From contig LJSV01000004.1 of NCBI GenBank assembly GCA_001314715.1, positions 221,024 to 285,023 on the forward strand: a stretch of DNA of 64,000 nt, in the 5' to 3' direction. This DNA is from Rhodobacteraceae bacterium HLUCCA12 (GTDB taxonomy: Bacteria; Pseudomonadota; Alphaproteobacteria; Rhodobacterales; Rhodobacteraceae). The position numbers and the translations under genes are program-made. Every line of letters begins with the position of its first letter. Position 1 is the stretch's first letter. Positions 52,803 to 61,253 of the stretch are shown here, one piece after another. The notes beneath the pieces are model-generated. The model worked only from the letters and a program-made list of their open reading frames with translations, had not been told where the DNA came from and ran no database searches.

Positions 52803-53822
52803 ATGCAGTTGGACGCCGACCCAAGACCCGAGACAACGGCCACCGCGTCCGTTGCGCCGGTGACCAGGAACCGGCTGGTGGCCGTCGTGGTCACGCACAA
52901 CCGGCTGGCACAGCTCAAGACGACGGTGCGCGCGCTACTGGCATCGGCGCAGAATGACCTGGCAGCAGTCCTTGTCGTCGACAACGCTTCCGACGATGGC
53001 ACGGCAGGCTGGCTGGCCGCCCAGTCCGACAAGCGGCTTTGCGTCCTGACAAGTCGTGCCAACCTTGGTGGCGCGGGCGGGTTCGAAACCGGGTTGCGGC
53101 ATGCCGTTCACACGCTGAGGCCAGACTGGGTCGTCGTGATGGATGACGACGCGCGGCCCGAACAAGGCGCCCTGGCCGCGTTCCACACGCTTGACCTGCG
53201 CGGCTGGGACGGGCTGGCGGCTGCCGTGCGCCATCCGGACGGCACGATCTGCGAAATGAACCGGCCGACGCTGAACCCGTTCTGGCACAAGCGGCTTTTG
53301 TTGCGCACGGCATTGGGCGGCGGGCGCGGGGCATTCCACCTTGGACCGCAGGATTTCGCACGCACGGGCACGCGGCCGATCGACGGCGCCTCCTTCGTTG
53401 GCCTGTTCCTGTCGGCAAAGATCTTCGACGCTGCCGGATACCCGGACGGCAAGCTGTTTCTGTATGGTGATGATGCAATCTATACGCTTGGACTGACGCG
53501 CGCGGGCTATCGCCTCGGGTTCGATCCATCGGTGCGTTTCGAACATGACAGCACGACCTATTCCACGCAGGATCGACGCATCAAGCCCTTGTGGAAAGTC
53601 TACTATTACCACCGCAACCTGCTGATCCTCTATCGCCTGGCGACCGGTGCGTTCTTTTTGCCGGTGCTGATGGTGGTTCTGCCCAGATGGCTGGGCCGTG
53701 TCCGCCACCACTCCGGCGAACGGCGCGCCTTCTTGCGACTTTTCGGCATGGCGATTCGCGACGGTCTCGCCCGGCGAACCGACGTCGCGCACAGCGAGGT
53801 CTTGAAGCGCGCCGAGCGCTAG
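52803..53822 (+). CDS. GT2 glycosyltransferase, GlfT-like (probable galactofuranosyltransferase)
   Basis: A 339-residue GT-A enzyme: VAVVVTHNRLAQL, VVDNASDDGTAGW, the ANLGGAGGF motif, WVVVMDDDARPE (DDD metal site) and LYGDDAIYTLGL. The NLGGAGG plus DDDARP pattern is that of galactofuranosyltransferases, and glf in the same locus supports it. The last 100 residues are basic with an amphipathic helix, so it is probably membrane-associated. Its stop codon interleaves with that of kpsM (CTAG). Confidence 0.85.
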   Translation: MQLDADPRPETTATASVAPVTRNRLVAVVVTHNRLAQLKTTVRALLASAQNDLAAVLVVDNASDDGTAGWLAAQSDKRLCVLTSRANLGGAGGFETGLRHAVHTLRPDWVVVMDDDARPEQGALAAFHTLDLRGWDGLAAAVRHPDGTICEMNRPTLNPFWHKRLLLRTALGGGRGAFHLGPQDFARTGTRPIDGASFVGLFLSAKIFDAAGYPDGKLFLYGDDAIYTLGLTRAGYRLGFDPSVRFEHDSTTYSTQDRRIKPLWKVYYYHRNLLILYRLATGAFFLPVLMVVLPRWLGRVRHHSGERRAFLRLFGMAIRDGLARRTDVAHSEVLKRAER

Positions 53823-54658
53823 CGGGTCAACAGGTCGCGGTAATGGCGACGCACCAGCAACAGCCCGATCACCATGGGCACCAGCGCCCAGACCAGAACA
53901 TAGGTGACTGAAATATACTCGGGTCGATAGATCGGATAGAAGCCTTCGCGCATGATCCCGGTGATGTGTAGTGCAGGGTTATACCACAGGTAGTCCTGCG
54001 CGATGTAAGGCATGTCCTCATACAGGATAATAGCCCCCGACAGGATCATCAGCGGCGCGGTCAGAATGCGCCAGATATTCTCGGTCACAGGAAAGCGCAT
54101 GAACATGTAGATGTTCAGCGAGCCGACACCCAGGCCCAGCAGCGCCGCCAGCGCATAGGCGGTCAGGATCTGGCTCCAATCCAGAATGGTCTGGATATCC
54201 TCATAGACAATGACGCCTGTAAGGATGATGACCGACACGATCAACCCGATCGCGACATTGAGGATGAAACGCGCCAGAACCGCATCGATCCAGGCGATGC
54301 GCGGGTATTCCAGCAACGAACTCGCCTGGCTGATGGACTTGGCCACGAAGGTCGAGGTCTGCTTGAACATCTGGAACACCAGGATGCCGGTGGCCTTGAA
54401 CAGAATGAAGCTTTCCCCCAGGCTGGGCGTGCGCATGAGCAAGGAAAAGGCAATCGCCAGGATGAGGATCATTGCCAGCGGTTGCAGCACCGCCCAGAGA
54501 AACCCGCCGGGATTGCGCCCGAACCGCGTCGACATTTCGCGCAGGATCAGCGCCATGATCGAACGCAGCGGCGCAAAACCTTGCGCAGTTCCGCGCGTCG
54601 GCGGGCGCAAGCCGGACCTGAACTGCTGGGGCGGTGTGGGCACGTCCGATGATGACAC
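53819..54658 (-). CDS. kpsM: ABC-2 type polysaccharide export permease (KpsM-like)
   Basis: About 279 residues with six helices. Family features are LREMSTRFGRNPGGFLWAVLQPL and EYPRIAWIDAVLARF, and NIYMFMRFPVTENIWRILTAPLMILSGAI. With the KpsT-like ATPase it moves capsule polymer across the inner membrane. GTG 54658 (RBS AAGGAA) is preferred. It is divergent from kpsE/kpsT across an 85-bp gap, whereas kpsM and kpsT usually lie side by side. Confidence 0.9.
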   Translation of the reverse strand: MSSSDVPTPPQQFRSGLRPPTRGTAQGFAPLRSIMALILREMSTRFGRNPGGFLWAVLQPLAMILILAIAFSLLMRTPSLGESFILFKATGILVFQMFKQTSTFVAKSISQASSLLEYPRIAWIDAVLARFILNVAIGLIVSVIILTGVIVYEDIQTILDWSQILTAYALAALLGLGVGSLNIYMFMRFPVTENIWRILTAPLMILSGAIILYEDMPYIAQDYLWYNPALHITGIMREGFYPIYRPEYISVTYVLVWALVPMVIGLLLVRRHYRDLLTR

Positions 54659-54743
54659 GCGGCGATTCCTTGCGCTGGTGTTTTCAGGCGGAAGTATGTA
54701 GAAAAACCTGGCAGGGTTCAATTCCAACGACCGAGAGCAGAGC

Positions 54744-56039
54744 TTGAACAAGACGGCCCACGGCACGCCCGAGAAAAACGACGGCAAGGAACGGCGCGCC
54801 GGTAACGACAGCCAACGCGCAGAGCGGCGTGCGGCCCGAAAGGCGTCCAAGAATGGTGGGGCGGCTGTGGACGACGAGGGATTCGATCCCGGCCCCGCAT
54901 CGATGATGCATGTCCAGCCGGCAGGGCTGCGCAGGCGACATTACGGGCTGCTGGCCAGCCTGTTCGTGATCATCGTTTTGCCGCTGCTCGCAACGACCGT
55001 CTATCTTTACGGTTTTGCCGAAGATCAGTTCGCCTCGAACACCGGCATCACCGTCCGCACCGAGGAGACGAGTTCGGCCAGCGATCTGGTCGGCGGTCTG
55101 TCGGCGTTCGTGGGCGGCGGGCAGACAACCACCAACACCGACGTTCTGAACGAATTCATGCAAAGCCAGCAGATCGTCGAACGCATCAACGAACGTATCG
55201 ACCTGGTGGCGCATTATTCCAGGACCTGGGACACAGACCCGGTCTTTTCCCTCTCGCCCGATGCCTCGATCGAGGATCTGTTGGCATACTGGACCCGTGT
55301 CGTGCGGATCTCATACGACCAGAACTCGGGCCTGATCGACATGCAGGTCCGGGCGCGCGACCCCAACACCGCCCAGCAGATCGCGCTTGCCGTCGTCGAG
55401 GAAAGCGAAGAGATGATCAACACCCTCAACGAGGCAGCGCGTCGCGATTCCACCGCAAACGCCGAGCGCGATCTGGAAGAGGCGCAACAACGGCTGCGCG
55501 CGGCACGCGAGGAGCTGGCGCAGTTTCGTGCCCGCACACAGATCCTCGATCCCATGGCCGATATCCAGGGGCGCATGGGCGTGCTGACGAACCTTCAACA
55601 ACAACTTGCCGAAGCCCTGGTCGAATATGACTTGCTGGTTCCGACGGTCAGCAACGAATCCGACCCGCGGCTGCGCCAGGCCCAGCGCCGGATCGACGTG
55701 ATCCGCGACAGGATCACGCAAGAGCGCGAGAATTTCGCAACCCAGGATGTGACCGTCTTTGAAACCGACTATCCAAGCCTTCTGGCCCAGTATGAAAGCC
55801 TCAACGTCGAGCAGCAGTTCGCCGAAGAGACATATCGCGCGGCCTTGACCGCGCTCGATGCCGCGCGTTCCAATGCCCAGCGTCAGAGCCTTTATCTTGC
55901 CACCTATATTCGCCCAACCCTGGCATCGCGGGCCGAGTATCCACAACGGCTTGTGCTGGTGGGGCTCACCGCCATGTTCCTTGTGCTTGGCTGGTCGATC
56001 ATGGCACTGATCTATTACAGCATCCGCGACCGCGGCTGA
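54744..56039 (+). CDS. kpsE: KpsE/Wzz-like capsule export inner-membrane protein
   Basis: A 431-residue polysaccharide co-polymerase. It has a basic cytoplasmic tail (1-60), a first membrane helix (about 68-92), a large periplasmic part with a coiled coil (about 215-330, DLEEAQQRLRAAREELAQF), and a second membrane helix near the end. The TTG start at 54744 is uncertain; Met53/54 is possible. It connects the ABC transporter with the outer-membrane Wza/KpsD-like channel. Confidence 0.88.
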   Translation: MNKTAHGTPEKNDGKERRAGNDSQRAERRAARKASKNGGAAVDDEGFDPGPASMMHVQPAGLRRRHYGLLASLFVIIVLPLLATTVYLYGFAEDQFASNTGITVRTEETSSASDLVGGLSAFVGGGQTTTNTDVLNEFMQSQQIVERINERIDLVAHYSRTWDTDPVFSLSPDASIEDLLAYWTRVVRISYDQNSGLIDMQVRARDPNTAQQIALAVVEESEEMINTLNEAARRDSTANAERDLEEAQQRLRAAREELAQFRARTQILDPMADIQGRMGVLTNLQQQLAEALVEYDLLVPTVSNESDPRLRQAQRRIDVIRDRITQERENFATQDVTVFETDYPSLLAQYESLNVEQQFAEETYRAALTALDAARSNAQRQSLYLATYIRPTLASRAEYPQRLVLVGLTAMFLVLGWSIMALIYYSIRDRG

Positions 56040-56078
56040 CCTCAGAGAGTTGCGCAGAACCGGTATGGGCGAACAAGG

Positions 56079-56732
56079 ATGATCCGGCTTGAGAACCTTT
56101 CCAAGGGCTTTTGGGTCAAGGGCACATACACGCCCGTCTTCCAGAACCTGAACCTGACCATTCCGACCGGCAAGTCGGTCGCGCTTCTGGGGGGCAACGG
56201 CGCGGGCAAGTCCACGCTGCTGCAGATCGTCGCCGGCAACGTCAGCGCCGATTCCGGCCGGGTCTTCAGCGATGGCGCGATCTCTTGGCCGGTCGGGATC
56301 GCCTCAAGCGTGCACAAGGATCTGACCGGCGCGCAGAACACCCGGTTCATTGCCCGCTCCTATGGCGTCGATACCGATTCCCTGTGCGACTTCGTCCAGG
56401 ATTTCGCCGAAATCGGGCGGCATTTCTTTGCCCCGATTCGCACCTATTCCTCGGGTATGAAGTCGCGCCTGATGTTCGGCCTGTCCATGGGCATCCAGTT
56501 CGACACCTATCTGGTGGACGAGGTGACCGCCGTCGGCGATGCCCGCTTCAAGCGCAAAAGCCGTCAGCTGTTCAGCCAGCGCATCCAGACCGCCGGGGCG
56601 ATCATGGTCAATCACAACCTCAAGGAGCTGCATGCCTATTGCGACAGCGCGATGGTGCTGCATCGCGGACAGATCCGGTTCTTTGACGATCTGGACGAAG
56701 CCGTTGCCACCCACAACAGGCTGATGTCTTGA
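56079..56732 (+). CDS. kpsT: polysaccharide export ATPase (KpsT-like)
   Basis: A 217-residue ABC ATPase. Walker A GGNGAGKST, signature YSSGMKSRLMFGLSM (the SSGM form usual for capsule exporters), Walker B YLVDEVTAVGD, and NHNLKEL as H-loop. It energises KpsM. It lies 39 bp after kpsE and is followed by sulfotransferase and glycosyltransferase genes in the same direction. Confidence 0.95.
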   Translation: MIRLENLSKGFWVKGTYTPVFQNLNLTIPTGKSVALLGGNGAGKSTLLQIVAGNVSADSGRVFSDGAISWPVGIASSVHKDLTGAQNTRFIARSYGVDTDSLCDFVQDFAEIGRHFFAPIRTYSSGMKSRLMFGLSMGIQFDTYLVDEVTAVGDARFKRKSRQLFSQRIQTAGAIMVNHNLKELHAYCDSAMVLHRGQIRFFDDLDEAVATHNRLMS

Positions 56733-56796
56733 AAATATCGGCACTTCCTGTCAGATGCGCGCTGGCATAAGGTCGCAACGCGCTTCCGGGGACCGC

Positions 56797-57867
56797 ATGA
56801 CCAAGACACTTTATATTCATATCGGTCACTTCAAGACCGGCACGACCGCGTTGCAGGTCTTTTTCAAGCACAACGCCGGGCGACTGGCACAACAGGGCCT
56901 TCTGTATCCCGAGATCCTGCAATTCAATGCCAAGCATTCGGCACTGGCCTATTCGATCTATCGCGCGGCTGGCGTCGAGACCCTTCTGCATGGCTATGAC
57001 CTTCCCGACCCGCCGGAAGAGATGTGGGAAGGCTTCCTGGATCACGTTGGCAACGTGCCTGAACCTGCCACACTGATCAGTTCCGAAGAGTTTATGCGCA
57101 TGGGCGCGCATCCGCAGGCGCAAGACATATTGCGCGGAATCGTTGCGAATGCCTCGGGGATCGACTTTCGGATCATCGCCTATCTTCGCGCCCCGCGCGA
57201 TCATCTGCGCTCATGGTACAACCAGCTGATCAAGATGCGCCTGCCGATCGGCGATTTCGACACCACGCTGCGCAGCGGAATGGAATCGGTTCATCTGGAC
57301 TACGGCGCGGCCATCGCCCCTTGGGTCGACATTTTCGGCGCCGACCGCGTCATCCTGCGCCCCTTCCATGAAAGCTTGCGCGAAGGCACCGCCCTCTTTG
57401 ACGATTTCCTGTCGGCCATCGGCCACCCGATGCCTGACGACGCCATGACGCCCGCGTCAGATCCCAACCCGCGCCTTGATGACCAGATCGTGGAGATCAT
57501 CCGCCTCTATCGCAACGCCGGTTTCCCCAAGCCCATGATCCGCCAGAGCATCGAACGCGCAATGGAATACTTCGCCTCGGAAGAGGCGCGCCTGCCCGCC
57601 GACAGCCCCGATTTCGACGCGATCCTGCGGATGTCCCGCCAGGGACTCGAGGCGCTGCGCACATTGCCCGGCAATGGTCTCGACGTCGATCGCTTCCAGC
57701 AGGAGCTGCCTGAACCCGAGGACGAATTTTCGCGCGCGCACACGCGCCAGATCGGATTTCTCATCAACGAGATCATGTATCTGCACATGCGCCTGAAAAA
57801 AGTGGTCCCTGCCCTGGAAAAACGCATCGAGGCGCTGGAGAAAAACCAGCGCAAGGCCGCAAAATGA
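56797..57867 (+). CDS. sulfotransferase-like protein (long form)
   Basis: A 356-residue protein starting MTKTLYIHIGHFKTGTTALQ, a PAPS 5'-binding loop. The 3' region IIAYLRAPRDHLRSWYNQLIK has the conserved Arg and Ser. The C-terminus is a helical, charged extension (RLKKVVPALEKRIEALEK). Probably transfers sulfate to the glycan. It overlaps the following glycosyltransferase by ATGA. Confidence 0.85.
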   Translation: MTKTLYIHIGHFKTGTTALQVFFKHNAGRLAQQGLLYPEILQFNAKHSALAYSIYRAAGVETLLHGYDLPDPPEEMWEGFLDHVGNVPEPATLISSEEFMRMGAHPQAQDILRGIVANASGIDFRIIAYLRAPRDHLRSWYNQLIKMRLPIGDFDTTLRSGMESVHLDYGAAIAPWVDIFGADRVILRPFHESLREGTALFDDFLSAIGHPMPDDAMTPASDPNPRLDDQIVEIIRLYRNAGFPKPMIRQSIERAMEYFASEEARLPADSPDFDAILRMSRQGLEALRTLPGNGLDVDRFQQELPEPEDEFSRAHTRQIGFLINEIMYLHMRLKKVVPALEKRIEALEKNQRKAAK

Positions 57868-59345
57868 AGATCCTGTATTACAACTGGGTCGATTACCTCG
57901 ATCCGGAAAAGCGCGGGGGCGGCGTCAGCATCTATCAACGCAATCTTCTGGCTCACCTAGACGCACGGGGCGACACCGAAGCACATTTCCTGTCCTCGGG
58001 CATTCCGCACGAATTCCTTCGTCGCAAACCTCGCTGGCGCGAACTGCCCCGCGAACCCGGCGATGCCCTGGCGCGCCGGTTCGTGATCATCAACTCGGGC
58101 CTGATGTCGCCGTCGCATGCGCATTACGGCAGCCCGCGACAGGTCTCGCACGCGGCCACCGAAGACACGTTCATGGATTTCGTCGCCGCCAATGGCCCCT
58201 ATGACGTGATTCATTTCAACAATCTCGAAGGGCTTCCGGCGGCCGTTCTTCGGCTCAAGAAGCGCTGGCCACAGACCCGTGTCGTGATCTCGCTGCACAA
58301 CTACTACCCGTTCTGCCCGCAGGTGAATCTTTGGCACAACGAGGCCGAGAACTGCACCGATTTCGAGGGCGGGCGCCGCTGCGCGACCTGCCTGCCCGTG
58401 GTCGCCGACCCAAGCTGGGTGCGCCTGGCACATGCCATATCCTGGCGCATGCAACGACTGGGCATGGGTCCGGGAACGCGCGCCTTCGACAAGGGGTTCT
58501 GGCCGCTTATGGGTGTGTCCTGGCGCACCTACCGCAAACTTCGGCTGTTGCGCCGCCCAGCCGCCCAGCCGGCACCGCTATCGGCCGATGTGCCCGCCCG
58601 CGATGACGGGCGCGCCTTTGCCGAACGTCGCAAGACCATGGTCTCGCTGATCAACACCCATGCGGATGCCGTTCTGGCAGTGTCGGACAGGGTGCGCCAG
58701 ATCGCGACCCATCACGGTGTCGCGCCAGACAAGTTGCATACATCGTATATCGGCACCAAGGAGGCCGAAAAATGGCACATCACCCGCCCGCGTTCGACGA
58801 TGGTGCAACAAGACGGCACCATCCGCCTTGCCTATCTGGGATACATGCGGCGCGACAAGGGATTCTTCTTTCTGCTCGACGCGCTTGAATCCCTGCCCCA
58901 GGCACTGGCATCGCGGGTGCGCCTGACGGTTGCCGCAAGGCGCGGCGAGGCCGAAGCCCTTGCCCGGTTGCAGGCGCTGTCGTCGCGGCTTGCCGAGGTC
59001 CGTCATGTCGAAGGGTATTCCCATGACGGACTCGACGCCCTGCTGGCCGATGTCGATCTGGGCCTGATCCCCGTGATGTGGGAGGACAACCTGCCCCAGG
59101 TGGCGATCGAGATGCACGCCCGTCACATCCCGCTGATGACGTCGGACAGGGGCGGCGCCCAGGAACTTGGCAACTGCCCGGACCTGGTGTTTCGCGCCGG
59201 TGATCGCGCCGATTTCGCGCGTGTTCTCGACAGCGTTCTGAGCGGCCGGATCACGGCCGAAAGCTACTGGAAAAACGCGAGGGAACCGGTCAGCATGCAC
59301 ACCCATCTGGACCAGTTGCTTGCGATTTACGAGGACGCACCATGA
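57864..59345 (+). CDS. GT4-family glycosyltransferase
   Basis: A 493-residue GT-B enzyme. N-terminal domain with GGGVSIYQRNLLAHL and DVIHFNNLEGLPAAVL; C-terminal domain with IRLAYLGYMRRDKGFFFLLDAL and the donor-site region LGLIPVMWEDNLPQVAIEMHARHIPLMTSDRGGAQEL. An insert with Cys residues (CTDFEGGRRCATCLP) is seen in a subset of GT4 enzymes. Linked by ATGA overlaps to sulfotransferase-like genes on both sides. Confidence 0.9.
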   Translation: MKILYYNWVDYLDPEKRGGGVSIYQRNLLAHLDARGDTEAHFLSSGIPHEFLRRKPRWRELPREPGDALARRFVIINSGLMSPSHAHYGSPRQVSHAATEDTFMDFVAANGPYDVIHFNNLEGLPAAVLRLKKRWPQTRVVISLHNYYPFCPQVNLWHNEAENCTDFEGGRRCATCLPVVADPSWVRLAHAISWRMQRLGMGPGTRAFDKGFWPLMGVSWRTYRKLRLLRRPAAQPAPLSADVPARDDGRAFAERRKTMVSLINTHADAVLAVSDRVRQIATHHGVAPDKLHTSYIGTKEAEKWHITRPRSTMVQQDGTIRLAYLGYMRRDKGFFFLLDALESLPQALASRVRLTVAARRGEAEALARLQALSSRLAEVRHVEGYSHDGLDALLADVDLGLIPVMWEDNLPQVAIEMHARHIPLMTSDRGGAQELGNCPDLVFRAGDRADFARVLDSVLSGRITAESYWKNAREPVSMHTHLDQLLAIYEDAP

Positions 59346-60277
59346 AAGCCTTGATCCATATCGGAACGCCGAAATCGGGCACGACATCGATTCAGGCCTT
59401 CCTCAGGCGCAATCAGGAAAAGTTGCGCACGCAGGGCTTTCGTTGCGAACCGTTCGACCCCGGCAATCTTGCGCAGATGGAGCTTGCAACCGTCGGCGTG
59501 ATTCGCGCGGGCGGCACCGTGAAAGAGGCCAACAAGCGTCATGCCTTGGGTGTCGGCGACCACGCCAGCCAGGAAGCCTATGTCGACCGCTACGAGGCGA
59601 TGCTGCGCGAGGGCGCGCGCAACTGGCCGGAACACACATACCTGGCCTCGGGCGAGCAGGTTCATTCGTGGTTGTCCAGCCCCGAACGGATCACCGCGCT
59701 TGACACGTTTCTGCATCAATTCTTCGACGAGGTGCGGTATCTCGTCTACTATCGGCCGCAAGAAGAATTCATGGTTTCCACCTATTCCGAACGTATCAAG
59801 CGCGGCGAGCTGGTGACGTTCGAAGAGCATTTCGAACAGCGTCTGAAGAAGATGAACTACTGGCGCAAGGCCCAGATGTGGACAAAGATCGTGGGCAAGG
59901 ACCGGTTCATTCCACGGCTGATGGCACGCGACGCGCTGGCGGGGGGCGATCTTTTGGACGATTTCTGCACCATCGCCGGGATCGACCGCGAACCGCTTGC
60001 CACCCCGCCGCGCATGAACCTGTCGCTCTCTGCCGAAGAGATGGCACTTTACCTCAAGCTGGGTCGCATCGTGCCCGCGCGAAAACGCTCGGGCGCACCC
60101 AACCGCATTTTCGACTCGCTGTTCAGGATCGCACAGCGGCGGCTGCCGAAACCGGGTTCAAAGATTTCATTGACCGACGCCCAGCGCCAGCAGATCCGCA
60201 AGGCGTGTGCCGGCTCGAACGAGAAGTTGCGCGCGGCGTTCTTTCCCGACCGCGCCGACCTGTTCACGCAGTCCTGA
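59342..60277 (+). CDS. sulfotransferase-like protein, tandem paralogue A
   Basis: A 311-residue protein: KALIHIGTPKSGTTSIQAFL (PAPS loop), VYYRPQEEFMVSTYSERIKRG (3' site), DALAGGDLLDDFCTIAGIDRE, and the C-terminal FPDRADLF. All of these recur in the next gene, showing a tandem duplication. Starts in an ATGA overlap with the GT4 gene. Confidence 0.85.
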   Translation: MKALIHIGTPKSGTTSIQAFLRRNQEKLRTQGFRCEPFDPGNLAQMELATVGVIRAGGTVKEANKRHALGVGDHASQEAYVDRYEAMLREGARNWPEHTYLASGEQVHSWLSSPERITALDTFLHQFFDEVRYLVYYRPQEEFMVSTYSERIKRGELVTFEEHFEQRLKKMNYWRKAQMWTKIVGKDRFIPRLMARDALAGGDLLDDFCTIAGIDREPLATPPRMNLSLSAEEMALYLKLGRIVPARKRSGAPNRIFDSLFRIAQRRLPKPGSKISLTDAQRQQIRKACAGSNEKLRAAFFPDRADLFTQS

Positions 60278-60296
60278 TCGGCCGGGCCCTTCGGTC

Positions 60297-61253
60297 ATGC
60301 GCGCGCTCATCCATATCGGAATGCCGAAAACCGGGTCTTCGACGATCCAGTCGTTTCTCAAGATCAACTCGATCGCGTTGCGCAAACAGGGTATCCGGCA
60401 TGATCCGGTGAACCGCCGCTTCGGCAGTCAGTATGAGATCGCCGCCACGGGCCTGGTGCGGGCGGGCGGACTGATGAGGGATGACGTGGCGCTGCGGGTT
60501 CTGGGGCTACGCGACGCCGCTGCGCAACGCGCCTATGTCGATGCCTGGGAGGCTCGGTTGCGCGACGGCTTGCGCACATGGTCCGAGGGCTTGTTCATCG
60601 GCTCAAGCGAGCATATCCATGCATGGCTGACGCGCCCGGAACAGATTTCCGCCCTCGATGACACGTTGCAACAGTATTTCGAGGAGGTGCGCTATCTCGT
60701 CTATCTGCGTCCGCAGGTCGAAATGGTGGTCAGCACCTATTCCGAGCGTATCCGGCGTGGCGATACACTGGATTTCGACGCGCATTTCAACAGCCCTTTG
60801 AGAGCGCTGAACTACTGGAAGTCGATGCGCCTGTGGGCCGGGGTCGTCGGCGAAGACCGGATCACGCCGCGCCTGCTGACACCCGACGCGCTGCATGGGG
60901 GCGATCTGCTGGACGATTTCTGCGCCGTCGCCGGGATCGAACGCACCGGGCTCAAGACACCGGCCCGCATGAACACCTCGCTTTCGGCCGAGGCGATCGC
61001 GCTGCGCCGCTGGCTCAACCGGTTCCTGAATGTGCGCAATCGCGCAGGGAAACGGGCAAAGCCCTACAAGATGGCCCTGCGCCTGCTGGAGACGCGCCTG
61101 CCCAAGCCTGGCACCCGCCTGCAATTGAGCGATGACCAGCGCCGCAAGATTCTTGCCGATCATGCCGAAAGCAACGAAAAACTGCGCAAACGCTATTTCC
61201 CCGATCGGGACATGCTGTTCCCCGAGCGCCCGTGCAAAGCGCGAAGACCGTGA
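60297..61253 (+). CDS. sulfotransferase-like protein, tandem paralogue B
   Basis: A 318-residue paralogue of the preceding gene: RALIHIGMPKTGSSTIQSFL, VYLRPQVEMVVSTYSERIRRG, DALHGGDLLDDFCAVAGIER and FPDRDMLF. The PAPS loop has SS for TT. The two have diverged widely, so they may modify different positions. It ends 22 bp inside the annotated chrA start. Confidence 0.85.
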   Translation: MRALIHIGMPKTGSSTIQSFLKINSIALRKQGIRHDPVNRRFGSQYEIAATGLVRAGGLMRDDVALRVLGLRDAAAQRAYVDAWEARLRDGLRTWSEGLFIGSSEHIHAWLTRPEQISALDDTLQQYFEEVRYLVYLRPQVEMVVSTYSERIRRGDTLDFDAHFNSPLRALNYWKSMRLWAGVVGEDRITPRLLTPDALHGGDLLDDFCAVAGIERTGLKTPARMNTSLSAEAIALRRWLNRFLNVRNRAGKRAKPYKMALRLLETRLPKPGTRLQLSDDQRRKILADHAESNEKLRKRYFPDRDMLFPERPCKARRP

